In this document: positions 55,599 through 64,000 of the stretch, one piece after another
How the letters are laid out: each line of letters begins with the position of its first letter
Position numbering within the stretch: position 1 is the first letter of the stretch
Origin: Elusimicrobiota bacterium
Lineage (GTDB): Bacteria > Elusimicrobiota > Elusimicrobia > Elusimicrobiales > UBA9959
Reading direction: 5' to 3'
DNA length: 64,000 nucleotides
Assembly: GCA_026388155.1 (NCBI GenBank)
Contig: JAPLKI010000021.1
Coordinates: forward strand, 1-64,000
Notes under the pieces: generated by a model
What the model was told of the DNA's origin: nothing
Seen by the model: the letters and a program-made list of their open reading frames with translations, nothing else
The model's database searches: none
Position numbers and translations under genes: made by a program

Positions 55599-57695
55599 AT
55601 GGAACGAATAATCGAACACCCCGTGCTTGAAATTGAAGAAAAAAAGAAACTCCATTTTACCTTTGAGGGGCGGGAATTGGAGGCGCTTGAGGACGAGGTT
55701 ATTTCCTCGGCTTTGTTCGCTTCCGGAGTTAAGATTTTCAGCTATCATAAAAAAGACCGCAGTCCGCAGGGCATTTTCTGCGCCAACGGCCAATGCGCCC
55801 AATGCACCGTAATAGCCGACGGCCTGCCGGTAAAGGCCTGCGTGACGAAGGTAAAAGAAGGCATGAAGGTGGCCGCTCTCTGCGGCCTGCCGAAAATGCC
55901 GCGGACCGTCTGCGTGCAGGAGTTCGGGCGTGTTGAAGAAATTGAAGTGGACGCTCTTATTGTGGGGGGCGGCCCCTCGGGACTTGCCGCCGCGGCGGAG
56001 CTGGGAAAGCTTAACATAAGCACGCTTGTAATAGATGATAAACACAAACTTGGCGGCAAGCTTGTGCTGCAGACGCATAAATTTTTCGGGTCGGTGGAGG
56101 ACTGTTTCGCCGGCACCAGAGGCATAGACATAGCCGATAAGCTGGAGGACCAGCTTAAGGCGTACCCCTCCGTGAAGGTATGGGTGAACGCCTCCTGCGT
56201 CGCCGTTTTTTCAGACAAGCGAGCCGGCGTGGTTTATGACGGCGGCTACTGCCTTATAAAGCCCAAAGCTTTTATAAGCGCCACCGGCGCCAGGGAAAAA
56301 ACGCTGGCTTTTGAAGGAAATACCCTGCCGGGCGTTTACGGCGCGGGGGCCTTCCAGACTTTAGTGAACCGCGATCTGGTGCGGCCGTCAAAAAATCTGT
56401 TCATAGTCGGCGGGGGCAATGTGGGGCTTATCGCCGCGTATCACGCCCTGCAGGCCGGCATAAAAGTGGCCGGTCTTATAGAGGCCGCGGACCGCTGCGG
56501 CGGCTATAAGGTGCATCTGGATAAAATAAAGCGTCTGGGAGTTCCGGTTTACACCCGCCACACAGTGGTCAGCGCCAACGGGAAAACCGAGGTGGAGTCT
56601 GTCACGGTGGCGCAAGTGGACGAAAATTTCAAGCCGCTTAAAGGCACGGAAAAAACCTTCGCGGCCGACACGCTGCTGGTGGCGGTGGGGTTAAACCCCG
56701 TTGACGAATTCCATGCCCAGGCACTGGCTTTCGGGATGAACGCTTTCGTATGCGGCGACGCGGAAGAGATAGCCGAGGCGTCGGCGGCTATGTTCAGCGG
56801 CAGGATAACCGCGCACAAGGTGCTTAAAAGCCTTGGCGTGATGACAGGTCCCGTGCCGCAGTTCTGGTTTGAGCGCCTGCAAACCCTTAAGGCGCGCCCG
56901 GGCAAAACACATGAAAGCGCAGCAAGGGATCATGATAAAGCCGTTTATCCCGTGCTTCACTGCCGCCAGGAGATCCCCTGCGACCCTTGCGCCACGGTCT
57001 GCCCTAAAAAATCCATAAAAATACCTAAAAATAGCATGATGGATATCCCGAAATTCGAAGGTGACTGCATAGGCTGCTACAAATGCCTGCTCATCTGTCC
57101 GGGGCTTGCCGTTACTCTGGTCGACAAGCGCAAAGACCAGAAAAGTCCCACAGTGGCGCTTCCTTTTGAAATCGGCCGCGGCCTCGTAAAAAAAGGGGAC
57201 GCCATAAAGCTTACCGACTGCGAAGGCGCGGAGCTTGGGGACGCGCAGGTGGCGGATGTGAAGGATTTTAAGGCCGAAAACACCATGATAATAATAGCGA
57301 AAACAACGGCCGCCATTGCCGACAGGGCCGCCGGCCTGAAACTTTACAAGCAGCAGAAGCCGGAAAGAACGGCCGGAGGTTTTTCCGCAATGCCGGACTC
57401 GGTCATTATATGCCGCTGCGAGCGGGTTACGCTAGGCGAAATACGAAAAGCTATCCGCTCCGGCATAAGGGATTTAAACCAGCTCAAAGCCGTCACGCGC
57501 GCCGGCATGGGCGCCTGCGGAGCAAAAACCTGCGCTTCGCTCATGGCCGGTATTTATAAGAGCGAAGGCGTGGACCCGAAGGAAGTTACGGCATTAAGCC
57601 AGAGGCCGCTTTTTGTGGAAGTGCCGCTCGGGACTTTTTCAAATATCAAGTGCCGTCCTGAAGAAGAGGAAAAGGCCTCCTGGAGCGGGTTTTAA
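55599..57695 (+). CDS. Multidomain FAD/Fe-S oxidoreductase (HcnA-HcnB / sarcosine-proline oxidase alpha type)
   Basis: The 698-aa chain fuses several redox modules. The first is an N-terminal [2Fe-2S] ferredoxin-like domain (FCANGQCAQCTVIADGLPVKAC, about 65-90). An FAD/NAD(P) domain follows (ALIVGGGPSGLAAAAELGKL, FIVGGGNVGLIAAYHA, ATGARE). Next are two [4Fe-4S]-type motifs (CDPCATVCPKKS and CIGCYKCLLICPG), and finally a BFD-like [2Fe-2S] domain (CRCERVTLGEIRKAI, GMGACGAKTC). Together with the following DAO-family gene it should make an electron-accepting amino-acid or imino-acid dehydrogenase. The ATG at 55599 was preferred over a longer reading with no family match; the ribosome binding site AAAGG is weak. 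Confidence 0.85.
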   Translation: MERIIEHPVLEIEEKKKLHFTFEGRELEALEDEVISSALFASGVKIFSYHKKDRSPQGIFCANGQCAQCTVIADGLPVKACVTKVKEGMKVAALCGLPKMPRTVCVQEFGRVEEIEVDALIVGGGPSGLAAAAELGKLNISTLVIDDKHKLGGKLVLQTHKFFGSVEDCFAGTRGIDIADKLEDQLKAYPSVKVWVNASCVAVFSDKRAGVVYDGGYCLIKPKAFISATGAREKTLAFEGNTLPGVYGAGAFQTLVNRDLVRPSKNLFIVGGGNVGLIAAYHALQAGIKVAGLIEAADRCGGYKVHLDKIKRLGVPVYTRHTVVSANGKTEVESVTVAQVDENFKPLKGTEKTFAADTLLVAVGLNPVDEFHAQALAFGMNAFVCGDAEEIAEASAAMFSGRITAHKVLKSLGVMTGPVPQFWFERLQTLKARPGKTHESAARDHDKAVYPVLHCRQEIPCDPCATVCPKKSIKIPKNSMMDIPKFEGDCIGCYKCLLICPGLAVTLVDKRKDQKSPTVALPFEIGRGLVKKGDAIKLTDCEGAELGDAQVADVKDFKAENTMIIIAKTTAAIADRAAGLKLYKQQKPERTAGGFSAMPDSVIICRCERVTLGEIRKAIRSGIRDLNQLKAVTRAGMGACGAKTCASLMAGIYKSEGVDPKEVTALSQRPLFVEVPLGTFSNIKCRPEEEEKASWSGF

Positions 57696-57701
57696 CAGCG
57701 G

Positions 57702-57790
57702 CAGGGGCAAGCGGATAGCGTATAGGGATTGGGGAAGGAACTCCTTCCCTGAACCCCTATACGCTCGCCCCTGGCCCCTATCCTTTCTGG
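57702..57790. repeat. Word-repeat hairpin between the two oxidoreductase genes
   Basis: Left arm caggggcaagcggatagcgt (from 57702) continuing atagggattggggaagg; right arm ccttccctgaacccctata continuing cgctcgcccctgg. Pairing over ~35 positions is nearly complete around a ctcc-type turn, with a small indel in the atagcg word. It fills the gap, leaving TCTGGAG as the ribosome binding site of the next gene. Confidence 0.8.
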
Positions 57791-57797
57791 AGATTAT

Positions 57798-58955
57798 ATG
57801 TCAGCTAAAAATTACGATGTGATTGTTATAGGCGCCGGTTCCGTGGGGGTGCCGCTTGCCATGGCTTTGGCCGGGCGCAAACTGAAAACGCTGGTTCTTG
57901 ACGCCATGCCTTCGGTGGGGCAGGGCCAGAACAAATGCGCCATAGGCGGCGTGCGCGCCACGCATTCCGACGGCGCCAAGATAAAGGCCTGCCTGCGCAG
58001 CATTAAAACTTTTTCCACCTGGAAAGAAAAGTACGGCGACGATATCGGCTGGATAAAAGGCGGCTACGCCTTCCCGGCTTATACGGAGGACGATGAGGCC
58101 GTGCTGAAGGAACTGCTTAAGGTGCAGCGCGGTTTCGGTCTGAATATCGATTGGCTGGGCGCGGATAAAATGCGCGCCCTGCTGCCCGGGATCGCCCGAA
58201 AGGATCTGCGCGGCGGCACCTACGCGCCCGACGACGGCTCGGCCTCCCCGCTGCTGTCCATAAACGCTTTTTACAGGCGGGCGCTGGCTTTGGGGTCCGA
58301 GTTCCGCTTCAGGGAGCCGGTGACCGGGATAATTTCAGAAAACGGCGCGGTAAAAGGGGTCATTACCGCTTTGGGCCGCTACCACGCGCCGTGGGTGGTA
58401 AACGCCGCCGGCGCGGATGCCGCGGAAGTGTCCGGCATGGCCGGAGTAAAAGTTCCGGTAAATCCCGACTGTCACGAGGCCGGCATAACCGAGCCGGTTG
58501 AAAGATTTTTCGAGCCGATGGTGGTGGATATCAGGCCGGGCGATAAGTCTCAGAATTACTATTTTTACCAGAACTCCGAGGGGCAGATAGTGTTCTGCCT
58601 TACCCCGCAGCCGCCCATTGTCGGGAAAAACCGCCGTTCCACCTCGGAATTTCTGCCTGAGGTCTCAAAACGCATGATAGCGCTTGTGCCGAGTCTGGCA
58701 AACATCAAGGTGCGGCGCACCTGGCGCGGCCTGTATCCCATGACGCCGGACGGGTTTCCCGTAGTTGATTTTCCGGCGGCGCTTAAGGGCTACGTGCTGG
58801 CGGTCGGCATGTGCGGGCAGGGTTTTATGCTGGGCCCGGGCCTCGGCGAAACCATCGCCGCCCACATTGCGGGAAAACCGTCCGCGGACGACAGGAAAAT
58901 ACTGGCCGGTTTCCGATTGGCGCGCAATTTCTCAGGCCAGGAAAAGCTAAAATAA
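57798..58955 (+). CDS. FAD-dependent amine/amino-acid dehydrogenase beta subunit (DAO family)
   Basis: The 385-aa protein has the Rossmann FAD motif VIVIGAGSVGVPLAMALAGRK at the start, KCAIGGVRATHSDG, WVVNAAGADAAEVSGMAG, and the C-terminal RTWRGLYPMTPDGFPVVD and GMCGQGFMLGPGLGE. These match the glycine/sarcosine oxidase, HcnC and proline dehydrogenase beta-subunit group. The neighbouring multi-cluster alpha-like subunit supplies further FAD and Fe-S centres. Substrate not determined: sarcosine, proline, opine or hydroxyproline would all fit. Confidence 0.85.
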   Translation: MSAKNYDVIVIGAGSVGVPLAMALAGRKLKTLVLDAMPSVGQGQNKCAIGGVRATHSDGAKIKACLRSIKTFSTWKEKYGDDIGWIKGGYAFPAYTEDDEAVLKELLKVQRGFGLNIDWLGADKMRALLPGIARKDLRGGTYAPDDGSASPLLSINAFYRRALALGSEFRFREPVTGIISENGAVKGVITALGRYHAPWVVNAAGADAAEVSGMAGVKVPVNPDCHEAGITEPVERFFEPMVVDIRPGDKSQNYYFYQNSEGQIVFCLTPQPPIVGKNRRSTSEFLPEVSKRMIALVPSLANIKVRRTWRGLYPMTPDGFPVVDFPAALKGYVLAVGMCGQGFMLGPGLGETIAAHIAGKPSADDRKILAGFRLARNFSGQEKLK

Positions 58956-59002
58956 ACGGAGATTAGGCTTGATGTTAAAATTTGCGGTTTGTAATTTGCT
59001 AT

Positions 59003-59028
59003 TTTATTATCTACCGGTAGGTAAAATT
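59003..59028. promoter_or_regulatory. Dyad-symmetric possible operator upstream of the TolC-like gene
   Basis: The sequence is centred on the palindrome taccggta (59012-59019), flanked by A+T-rich half-sites ttttatt-atc and gtaaaat. It lies ~40 nt before the first gene of an efflux operon, where TetR- or MarR-type operators are often found. No such regulator gene is in the window. Confidence 0.35.
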
Positions 59029-59066
59029 AAATGCAATAAAATCCGGGCCGGAGGCGTTATACCAGT

Positions 59067-60341
59067 ATGACCATAAAAAAAAGACCCCTTTTTTTAACGC
59101 TCGCGCTGCTGATGGCCGCGGCCGGTTACGCGGCCGCCCAGCAGACTCCCCGTGAACTTTCGTGGGACGACTGCGTTCGGGAGGCGCTGGCCAATAACCC
59201 TGGACTTAAAGCCAAACAACTGATCATAGACCAGTATAAATACCTTCTTCTTGCCGGCTATAATGTCTACCTGCCCAAGGTCAGCCTCTCGCATTCGTTG
59301 AGCCGCAGCGGGGGCGACAATACCAGCCCATCCACCAGGTGGGGGGTGTCCGCCTCTGCCTCGGAGCCCCTCTTTGACCTCTCGGCGATGTCTTCCATAA
59401 GGACTTCTAAAATTAACTATGAAAAGACCCTTTCCGACTACCGCAGCGAGTCGGCCTCGCTCCGGCAGAGCCTGTATTCGGCTTTCATGAACCTTCTGGT
59501 CGCGCAGGAGCAGATAAGCGTGGACAAAAAGATCCTCGGCATACGCGAGCAGAACGCAAAGCTTATTCAGCTGAAGTATGAGAGCGGCATGGAGTCGCGC
59601 GGGAACACGATGTACGCCGCCGCGCTCTACGAGCTTTCCAAAGCTAACGCGCAAAAGTCGGAGCGCGCCCTCAACATTTCCCGCCGCGAGCTGGTAAAGG
59701 ATATGGGCGTTTCCGCCGACCGCCCGGTAACCGCCAAAGGCGAATTGAAGGTGCCCGAATATGATTTAAAGGTTGAAAATGTCAAAGCGGCCATGGAAAA
59801 GATTCCACAGGTGATATCGCAGGAAAAAAGCATCGAGGGATATAAGGAAAGGCTCCTTTCCGCCCAGTACAGCCTGTTCCCCACCTTAAATGCCAGCCAG
59901 TCCGTAAGCTGGTCGGGTCCCAGCGAATTCCCCGGGAAACGCAGCTGGTCCCTGGGGCTGAACCTTAACCTTCCGCTGTTTTCAAGCGGCATTACCTATT
60001 ATCCCAACAGCACCAAAGCGGCCAGGCTGGCCCTGCAAAGCGCGGAGGAGTCGCTGAAAGACCTTAAAATCTCCCTTGAGAGCGATATAATAAGCGGCTA
60101 CGATGATTTCCTTAACACCCGCGACACCGCGGTCTCAAATGTGAACGTGCTTGCGGCGAACGAGGAGCGGTATAAGGAGTCCCAGATAAAATACATGGCC
60201 GGCCAGATAAGTTTTTTAGACCTGGAAAATGTAGAGCAGAGCATGGTGGACGCGCAGCAAAACCAGCTGCAGTATCTGAGGAACGCCAACGCCAGGAAAT
60301 CCGCCCTGGAAAATCTTCTGGGCGTAGGACTGGAAGACTAA
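59067..60341 (+). CDS. TolC-family outer-membrane efflux protein
   Basis: Outer-membrane channel of a tripartite exporter. A signal peptide (MTIKKRPLFLTLALLMAAAGYAAAQ) is followed by two homologous OEP repeats (about 30-215 and 235-420) rich in long amphipathic helices. Blocks such as REALANNPGLKAKQLIIDQYKYL, GVSASASEPLFDLSAMSSI and LNLNLPLFSSGITY mark the family. 424 aa is near the standard length. Followed at 68 nt by the membrane-fusion protein and then MacB, so it is the outer component of that system. Confidence 0.88.
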   Translation: MTIKKRPLFLTLALLMAAAGYAAAQQTPRELSWDDCVREALANNPGLKAKQLIIDQYKYLLLAGYNVYLPKVSLSHSLSRSGGDNTSPSTRWGVSASASEPLFDLSAMSSIRTSKINYEKTLSDYRSESASLRQSLYSAFMNLLVAQEQISVDKKILGIREQNAKLIQLKYESGMESRGNTMYAAALYELSKANAQKSERALNISRRELVKDMGVSADRPVTAKGELKVPEYDLKVENVKAAMEKIPQVISQEKSIEGYKERLLSAQYSLFPTLNASQSVSWSGPSEFPGKRSWSLGLNLNLPLFSSGITYYPNSTKAARLALQSAEESLKDLKISLESDIISGYDDFLNTRDTAVSNVNVLAANEERYKESQIKYMAGQISFLDLENVEQSMVDAQQNQLQYLRNANARKSALENLLGVGLED

Positions 60342-60409
60342 GAACTGCGCCACGCTGCGCAGTTCCGCCATGAGCCCGGGGCAATGGAGTTAACTAAACG
60401 GAGAAAAAT

Positions 60410-61387
60410 ATGAAGAAAATTTTGATAATAGCGGCGGTGCTCGCCCTTGCCGGCGGAGGCTGGTATTACTTCAAGAACGGGAAAAAGACCGGCGAAATAA
60501 AATATGCGAAAGCCGAAGCTTTCTTAAAAGACATCTCGGAATTTGTGGAGACCACGGGCGAAGTGATCCCGATGAACCGCGTGGAGGTACAGCCCCCCTC
60601 TAGCGGCAGGATAGAACAGATAGTGGTGGATGAAGGCGACAAAATAAAGGCCGGGGAAGTAATGGCCCTGATGAGTTCCACCGACCGCGTGGCGATACTG
60701 GACGCGGCCCGGGCCATGGGTGACGATCAGTTCAAAAACTGGAAAGAGTCCTATAAGCCGATAAAGATAATTTCCCCGCTGGACGGCACGATAATATTGA
60801 AAGACGTGGTTGAAGGTCAGACCGTCGGCCAGTCCACCGTACTTTTCGCCATCTCGGACAACCTGATACTGAACGCCAATGTGGACGAAGCGGATATAGG
60901 AAAAGTGCGCGAAGGCCAGTCCGCCTCGATAGTTCTGGACGCCTACCCGAACAATCCGGTCAACGGCAAAGTGTTCCAGATACTGGACGAAGGCAAAAAC
61001 CAGAGCAATGTCATCACCTACAAGGTCAAGATACGCCCCGGCCAGGTACCCCCTTTCTTTAAATCGCAGATGACCGCCAATATAAAGATAGAGGTGGCTA
61101 AAAAGAGGAACGCCCTGCTTATCCCTTCGGCGGCGATTACCGTGGATCCCTCAGGCAGCACCGCGGTGATAACGGAAGTAACGGATAAAAAACCGATATA
61201 TACGAAAATAGAGACCGGCCTGGACCAGGGTGATATGGTGGAAGTGACCAAAGGCCTCGAAGAAGGCGACACCGTGATGTTCGCGGGCAAAAATTACAGG
61301 CCGCAGCAGGCCGCAGACAGCGGGAGCAACCCGCTGATGCCCAAACGGCCGAACATGCCAAGGGGCGCCGCCCGGGCGATGCGCTAG
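60410..61387 (+). CDS. Periplasmic membrane-fusion protein (MacA/HlyD type) with a very short hairpin
   Basis: Links the inner-membrane pump to the TolC-like channel. An N-terminal membrane anchor (ILIIAAVLALAGGGWYYF) precedes a lipoyl domain whose two halves are RVEVQPPSSGRIEQIVVDEGDKIKAGEV and IISPLDGTIILKDVVEGQTVG. Only ~30 residues separate them, so the usual alpha-helical hairpin of MacA is almost absent. A beta-barrel domain (SASIVLDAYPNNPVNGKVFQIL) and membrane-proximal domain (YTKIETGLDQGDMVEVTKGLEEGD) follow, then a Pro/Arg/Asn-rich tail. 325 aa. Confidence 0.87.
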   Translation: MKKILIIAAVLALAGGGWYYFKNGKKTGEIKYAKAEAFLKDISEFVETTGEVIPMNRVEVQPPSSGRIEQIVVDEGDKIKAGEVMALMSSTDRVAILDAARAMGDDQFKNWKESYKPIKIISPLDGTIILKDVVEGQTVGQSTVLFAISDNLILNANVDEADIGKVREGQSASIVLDAYPNNPVNGKVFQILDEGKNQSNVITYKVKIRPGQVPPFFKSQMTANIKIEVAKKRNALLIPSAAITVDPSGSTAVITEVTDKKPIYTKIETGLDQGDMVEVTKGLEEGDTVMFAGKNYRPQQAADSGSNPLMPKRPNMPRGAARAMR

Positions 61388-61431
61388 ACCTGCGCTGTGA
61401 GGCTCAGTCGAATCGCAATGGATTTGATTTT

Positions 61432-63381
61432 ATGATCGAACTCAAAGGAATAAGAAAAGTATACCAGATGGGCGGAGAAGACCTTGAGGTTCTCAAGGGC
61501 GTGGACCTCTCCGTGAAAGAAGGCGAGTTCGTGGCCATCATGGGCCCTTCCGGCTCCGGCAAATCCACACTGATGCATATCCTGGGTCTCCTTGACAGAC
61601 CGAGCAAGGGCTCTTACAAGCTTTTCGGCCGTGAGATATCGGCACTGGACGACCTGGAGCTGTCGTATTTAAGAGCCCGCATACTGGGGTTCGTTTTCCA
61701 GCAGTTCAATCTGCTACCCAGGATAACGGCGGCCGACAACGTGGCCCTGCCGCAGATATACCTCGGTGAAAAGGCCCGCCCTGCCGCCGCCGGAAAATTT
61801 CTCAGCCAGGTGGGCCTCGCCGACAGGTCCGGCCACAAACCGAACCAGCTCTCCGGCGGCCAGCAGCAGCGCGTGGCCATAGCCCGTTCGCTGGTCAATA
61901 ATCCGAAGATAATTTTCGCCGACGAGCCCACCGGCAACCTCGCCTCCGACCAGTCCAACGAGATAATGGGCATTTTCAAAAAACTGAACGATCAGGGCAT
62001 AACGGTGGTTATCGTCACGCACGAGCCCGATATCGCCGCCTGGGCGAAGCGCGTCATCAAACTCAGGGACGGGCACATCGTCGAAGATTCAGCCAAGCCG
62101 GAACCGGGCGCGACAAGCCGTGAAGCGGCACATCTGAAGATCCCGAAATCCTTTTTCCTCAGCTGGCGCGAAGTCGTGGAAAACATGGCTTCGTCCATAA
62201 ATTCGATAGTCGGGAACAAGACCCGCTCGCTTCTGACCATGCTGGGTATCATTATAGGCGTGGGAGCGCTTATAGCCATGCTGGCAGTGGGCACCGGAGC
62301 GCAGAGGGCCATACAAAAACAGATGTCCTCGCTTGGCACTAACCTCCTGGCCGTGATGCCAGGCAACCGGTCCCAGGGCGGGATGTCGCTCGGCAGGGGC
62401 GCGGTAAGCCGTCTTACAAAGGATGATGCCGAGGCGATAAAACGCTATGTGCCCAACATAACAAGGGTGGACTGTAATGTCCAGGGCAATGTTCAGGTGG
62501 TCTATGCCGCGAAAAATTACAGGACTTCTGTGACAGGGGCGACCCAGAGCTACGCCCTTATGCACAACGCGGCTCCTTATTATGGAAGATTCTTCTCGGA
62601 AAGCGAGGAGAAGGAGCTTAAAAAAGTCGCGCTGATCGGGCAGACGGTGGTGGATCAGCTTTTTGGCAAAGAAGACCCGGTAGGGAAAACCATCAAGATC
62701 AACAGAAAAAATTTCACGGTTATCGGCGTTCTCCCTTTGAAAGGGGCGGCCGGCCCGCGGGACCAGGATGACACTGTTATTGTGCCGCTCAACACGGCGA
62801 TGCGCATACTGCTGGGGAAGGACTTCGTGGACAACATCTGGGTGGAGGTCGCGGATTACACCCTTATGCCGGACGCGCAGGCCAGAATAATACAGCTTAT
62901 CCGAAAGCGACAGGGCGTGCCGGATTACAAAGACGACCCGGTCTCCATAATGAATATGGCTGACATGCAGGCCATGCTGACCAGCACCATCAAGACCTTC
63001 AGCACGCTTTTAGGCATCATAGCCGGCATCTCGCTCATAGTGGGCGGCATAGGCATCATGAATATAATGCTGGTCAGCGTCAGCGAGCGTACAAAAGAGA
63101 TAGGCCTCCGGAAGGCTATCGGCGCCACCCGCCGGGCGGTCCTCCTCCAGTTCCTGATAGAGGCTGTCATCCTGTCGGTAATAGGCGGGCTTTTAGGCAT
63201 ATTGGTCGGGGCGAGTTCCTCCCTGTTGCTTTCCAGAATTTCCGGCTGGGCGATATATATTTCTCCTTTATCCGTGGCCCTGGCGTTCGGCTTTTCCGCC
63301 ACCGTGGGTGTCGTTTTCGGCTTTTGGCCGGCCAAAAAGGCCTCGCTCCTTTCGCCCATAGACGCGCTCCGCTACGAATAA
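61432..63381 (+). CDS. macB: MacB-type ABC exporter (ATPase fused to FtsX-like permease)
   Basis: Mechanotransmission ABC pump for macrolide, peptide or lipoprotein-like export. ATPase domain at 1-225: Walker [10 protein letters not shown] (38-46), Q-loop FQQFNLL, signature [15 protein letters not shown], Walker [12 protein letters not shown], switch His in VIVTHEPD. Then a first membrane segment (~265-290), a large periplasmic MacB_PCD domain (about 295-500), and three C-terminal segments ([62 protein letters not shown]). 649 aa, complete. With the two preceding genes it makes a full tripartite exporter. Confidence 0.92.
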   Translation: MIELKGIRKVYQMGGEDLEVLKGVDLSVKEGEFVAIMGPSGSGKSTLMHILGLLDRPSKGSYKLFGREISALDDLELSYLRARILGFVFQQFNLLPRITAADNVALPQIYLGEKARPAAAGKFLSQVGLADRSGHKPNQLSGGQQQRVAIARSLVNNPKIIFADEPTGNLASDQSNEIMGIFKKLNDQGITVVIVTHEPDIAAWAKRVIKLRDGHIVEDSAKPEPGATSREAAHLKIPKSFFLSWREVVENMASSINSIVGNKTRSLLTMLGIIIGVGALIAMLAVGTGAQRAIQKQMSSLGTNLLAVMPGNRSQGGMSLGRGAVSRLTKDDAEAIKRYVPNITRVDCNVQGNVQVVYAAKNYRTSVTGATQSYALMHNAAPYYGRFFSESEEKELKKVALIGQTVVDQLFGKEDPVGKTIKINRKNFTVIGVLPLKGAAGPRDQDDTVIVPLNTAMRILLGKDFVDNIWVEVADYTLMPDAQARIIQLIRKRQGVPDYKDDPVSIMNMADMQAMLTSTIKTFSTLLGIIAGISLIVGGIGIMNIMLVSVSERTKEIGLRKAIGATRRAVLLQFLIEAVILSVIGGLLGILVGASSSLLLSRISGWAIYISPLSVALAFGFSATVGVVFGFWPAKKASLLSPIDALRYE

Positions 63382-63513
63382 TCCCCCCACTTGTCCGCCT
63401 TGGGCTGAGCGGGTGGCAGAATAATTTGATATTATGTAGAACTCAGGCACTGGCAGGTTAGCAGGCTTAAAGCATACCCGCACCGGCCTGAAGCATTGTT
63501 TTTGGAGGCTAGA

Positions 63514-63915
63514 ATGATAAGCATTTCCGTTAAATGTCCGCGTTGCGGCAAAACATTGGTGAGCGCCACCAAGAAACTGGACAAAGTTCCGGCCCTTGAG
63601 GTGAACCTGACCTATGCGGGTAAACACGCCCCCCTGTATCTCAGTTCGCTCTACGGCAGCTACATGGTTGAGACCGAGCTTAATGTGCCGCTCGGAAAAG
63701 TAGCCGGTTTCCGCTGCCCCCACTGCAAGGCGGACCTGAAAATACTCAGGAAATGCGAGGCCTGCGGTGCGCAGATGGTGGCTTTTAACCTTAAAGAAGG
63801 CGGCCAGGTGCAGTTTTGTTCAAAACGCGGCTGTAAAAAACACCTTCTTGAATTCCAGAACCCGGATAACGAATTGCAGGCTTTCTATAAGTCTTATCTG
63901 AAAGCGATGAAATAA
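63514..63915 (+). CDS. Small zinc-ribbon protein of unknown function
   Basis: The 133-aa protein carries paired cysteines C8/C11 (VKCPRCGKTL), C68/C71 (FRCPHCKADL), C81/C84 (RKCEACGAQM) and C102/C107 with H110 (FCSKRGCKKH). This arrangement could make two or three zinc ribbons. Between the first and second pair lies a beta-rich stretch (LYLSSLYGSYMVETELNVPLG). A perfect GGAGG lies 5 nt before the ATG at 63514, deciding the start. No family was recognised. A word-repeat hairpin follows the stop. Confidence 0.7.
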   Translation: MISISVKCPRCGKTLVSATKKLDKVPALEVNLTYAGKHAPLYLSSLYGSYMVETELNVPLGKVAGFRCPHCKADLKILRKCEACGAQMVAFNLKEGGQVQFCSKRGCKKHLLEFQNPDNELQAFYKSYLKAMK

Positions 63916-63920
63916 GTTGA

Positions 63921-64000
63921 TAGTGTAGAGTGGAGAGTGTAGAGAATTAAATTGAAATTTAAGATTTAAGTTCTACGCTCTCCACTCTCACTTTTTAGTG
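63921..64000. repeat. Word-repeat hairpin at the right window edge
   Basis: tagtgtagagtggagagtgt (63921-63940) with agagaa pairs with ttctacgctctccactctca (63971-63990) over more than 20 positions, around an A+T-rich loop (attaaattgaaatttaagat). The arm may continue beyond the window. Confidence 0.75.

Noticed and set aside
55497-56078. 193-codon minus-strand open frame
   Set aside because: Opposite the ferredoxin/FAD domains of the multidomain oxidoreductase, whose cysteine and glycine motifs prove the plus-strand reading.

Overview
The window looks like chromosomal DNA of a diderm (Gram-negative-type) bacterium from a deep-branching lineage. Wza/SLBB-type export, a TolC/MFP/MacB efflux set, a DUF5916 outer-membrane barrel, PilT, NadD fused to a YqeK-type HD domain, and a NifS/full-length NifU pair together would fit Elusimicrobiota or a neighbouring phylum. 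No rRNA or taxonomic marker tree can be read here, so that assignment is an inference of moderate confidence. The left ~8.6 kb is visibly more A+T-rich than the rest.

Layout. (1) 1-17 kb, all minus strand: a surface-polysaccharide locus. It contains an IS-like end, a methyltransferase, a pseudaminic-acid-type nonulosonate operon (pseB, pseC, methyltransferase, DUF4910 protein, a TIM-barrel/GNAT fusion, pseI, pseF), a GDP-fucose synthase-like gene, a Wzz-type chain-length protein, a four-helix-bundle (S23/IVP family) gene, a GT4 glycosyltransferase, a Wzx-type flippase and an SLBB export protein. Gene remnants lie between them. (2) 17-20.7 kb: nifS, nifU, a membrane protein and a convergent double-ACT protein. 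(3) 20.8-29.1 kb: the classical replication-origin cluster gyrA-gyrB-DUF721-dnaN-dnaA (read leftward), with DnaA boxes on both sides of dnaA and an A+T-rich segment upstream. (4) 29.1-33 kb: tldD, tldE/pmbA and a DUF2064 gene. The prevailing gene strand flips from minus to plus at ~33.1 kb, as expected near a bidirectional origin. (5) 33.2-39.5 kb: nadD-yqeK fusion, a LytR_C protein, then a tightly coupled run pilT / cNMP-binding protein / rsfS / argS. (6) 39.5-46.2 kb: a structured non-coding stretch, a cobalamin adenosyltransferase, a small Nfu, PHP phosphoesterase, glycerophosphodiesterase, nadA, rlmN and a class-A-like serine hydrolase. (7) 46.2-55.5 kb, minus strand: trmO, DUF5916 protein, methyltransferase, GNAT, a Lys-rich secreted protein, folD, a secreted beta-rich protein and a GT-C/TPR membrane protein. 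(8) 55.6-64 kb: a two-gene FAD/Fe-S dehydrogenase of sarcosine/proline/HCN-oxidase type, a tripartite TolC-MFP-MacB exporter and a zinc-ribbon protein.

The most unusual content is repetitive. First, at least eleven short intergenic segments consist of irregularly repeated 6-12 nt words arranged as long imperfect hairpins. The words differ from locus to locus, the segments lie between housekeeping genes, and several run into a stop codon. A twelfth pair of such arms brackets the four-helix-bundle gene, a family known from intervening sequences of 23S rRNA. I propose that the solo hairpins and the gene-bearing element are related mobile elements. Second, a separate G+C-rich palindrome family (about 100 nt, four copies) has one copy inserted in frame in a protein gene. 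Two further proteins carry in-frame low-complexity or palindromic insertions, which resembles Rickettsia palindromic elements. Third, the nonulosonate operon lacks a recognisable PseG hydrolase and has a TIM-barrel domain fused to the PseH-like acetyltransferase in its place.
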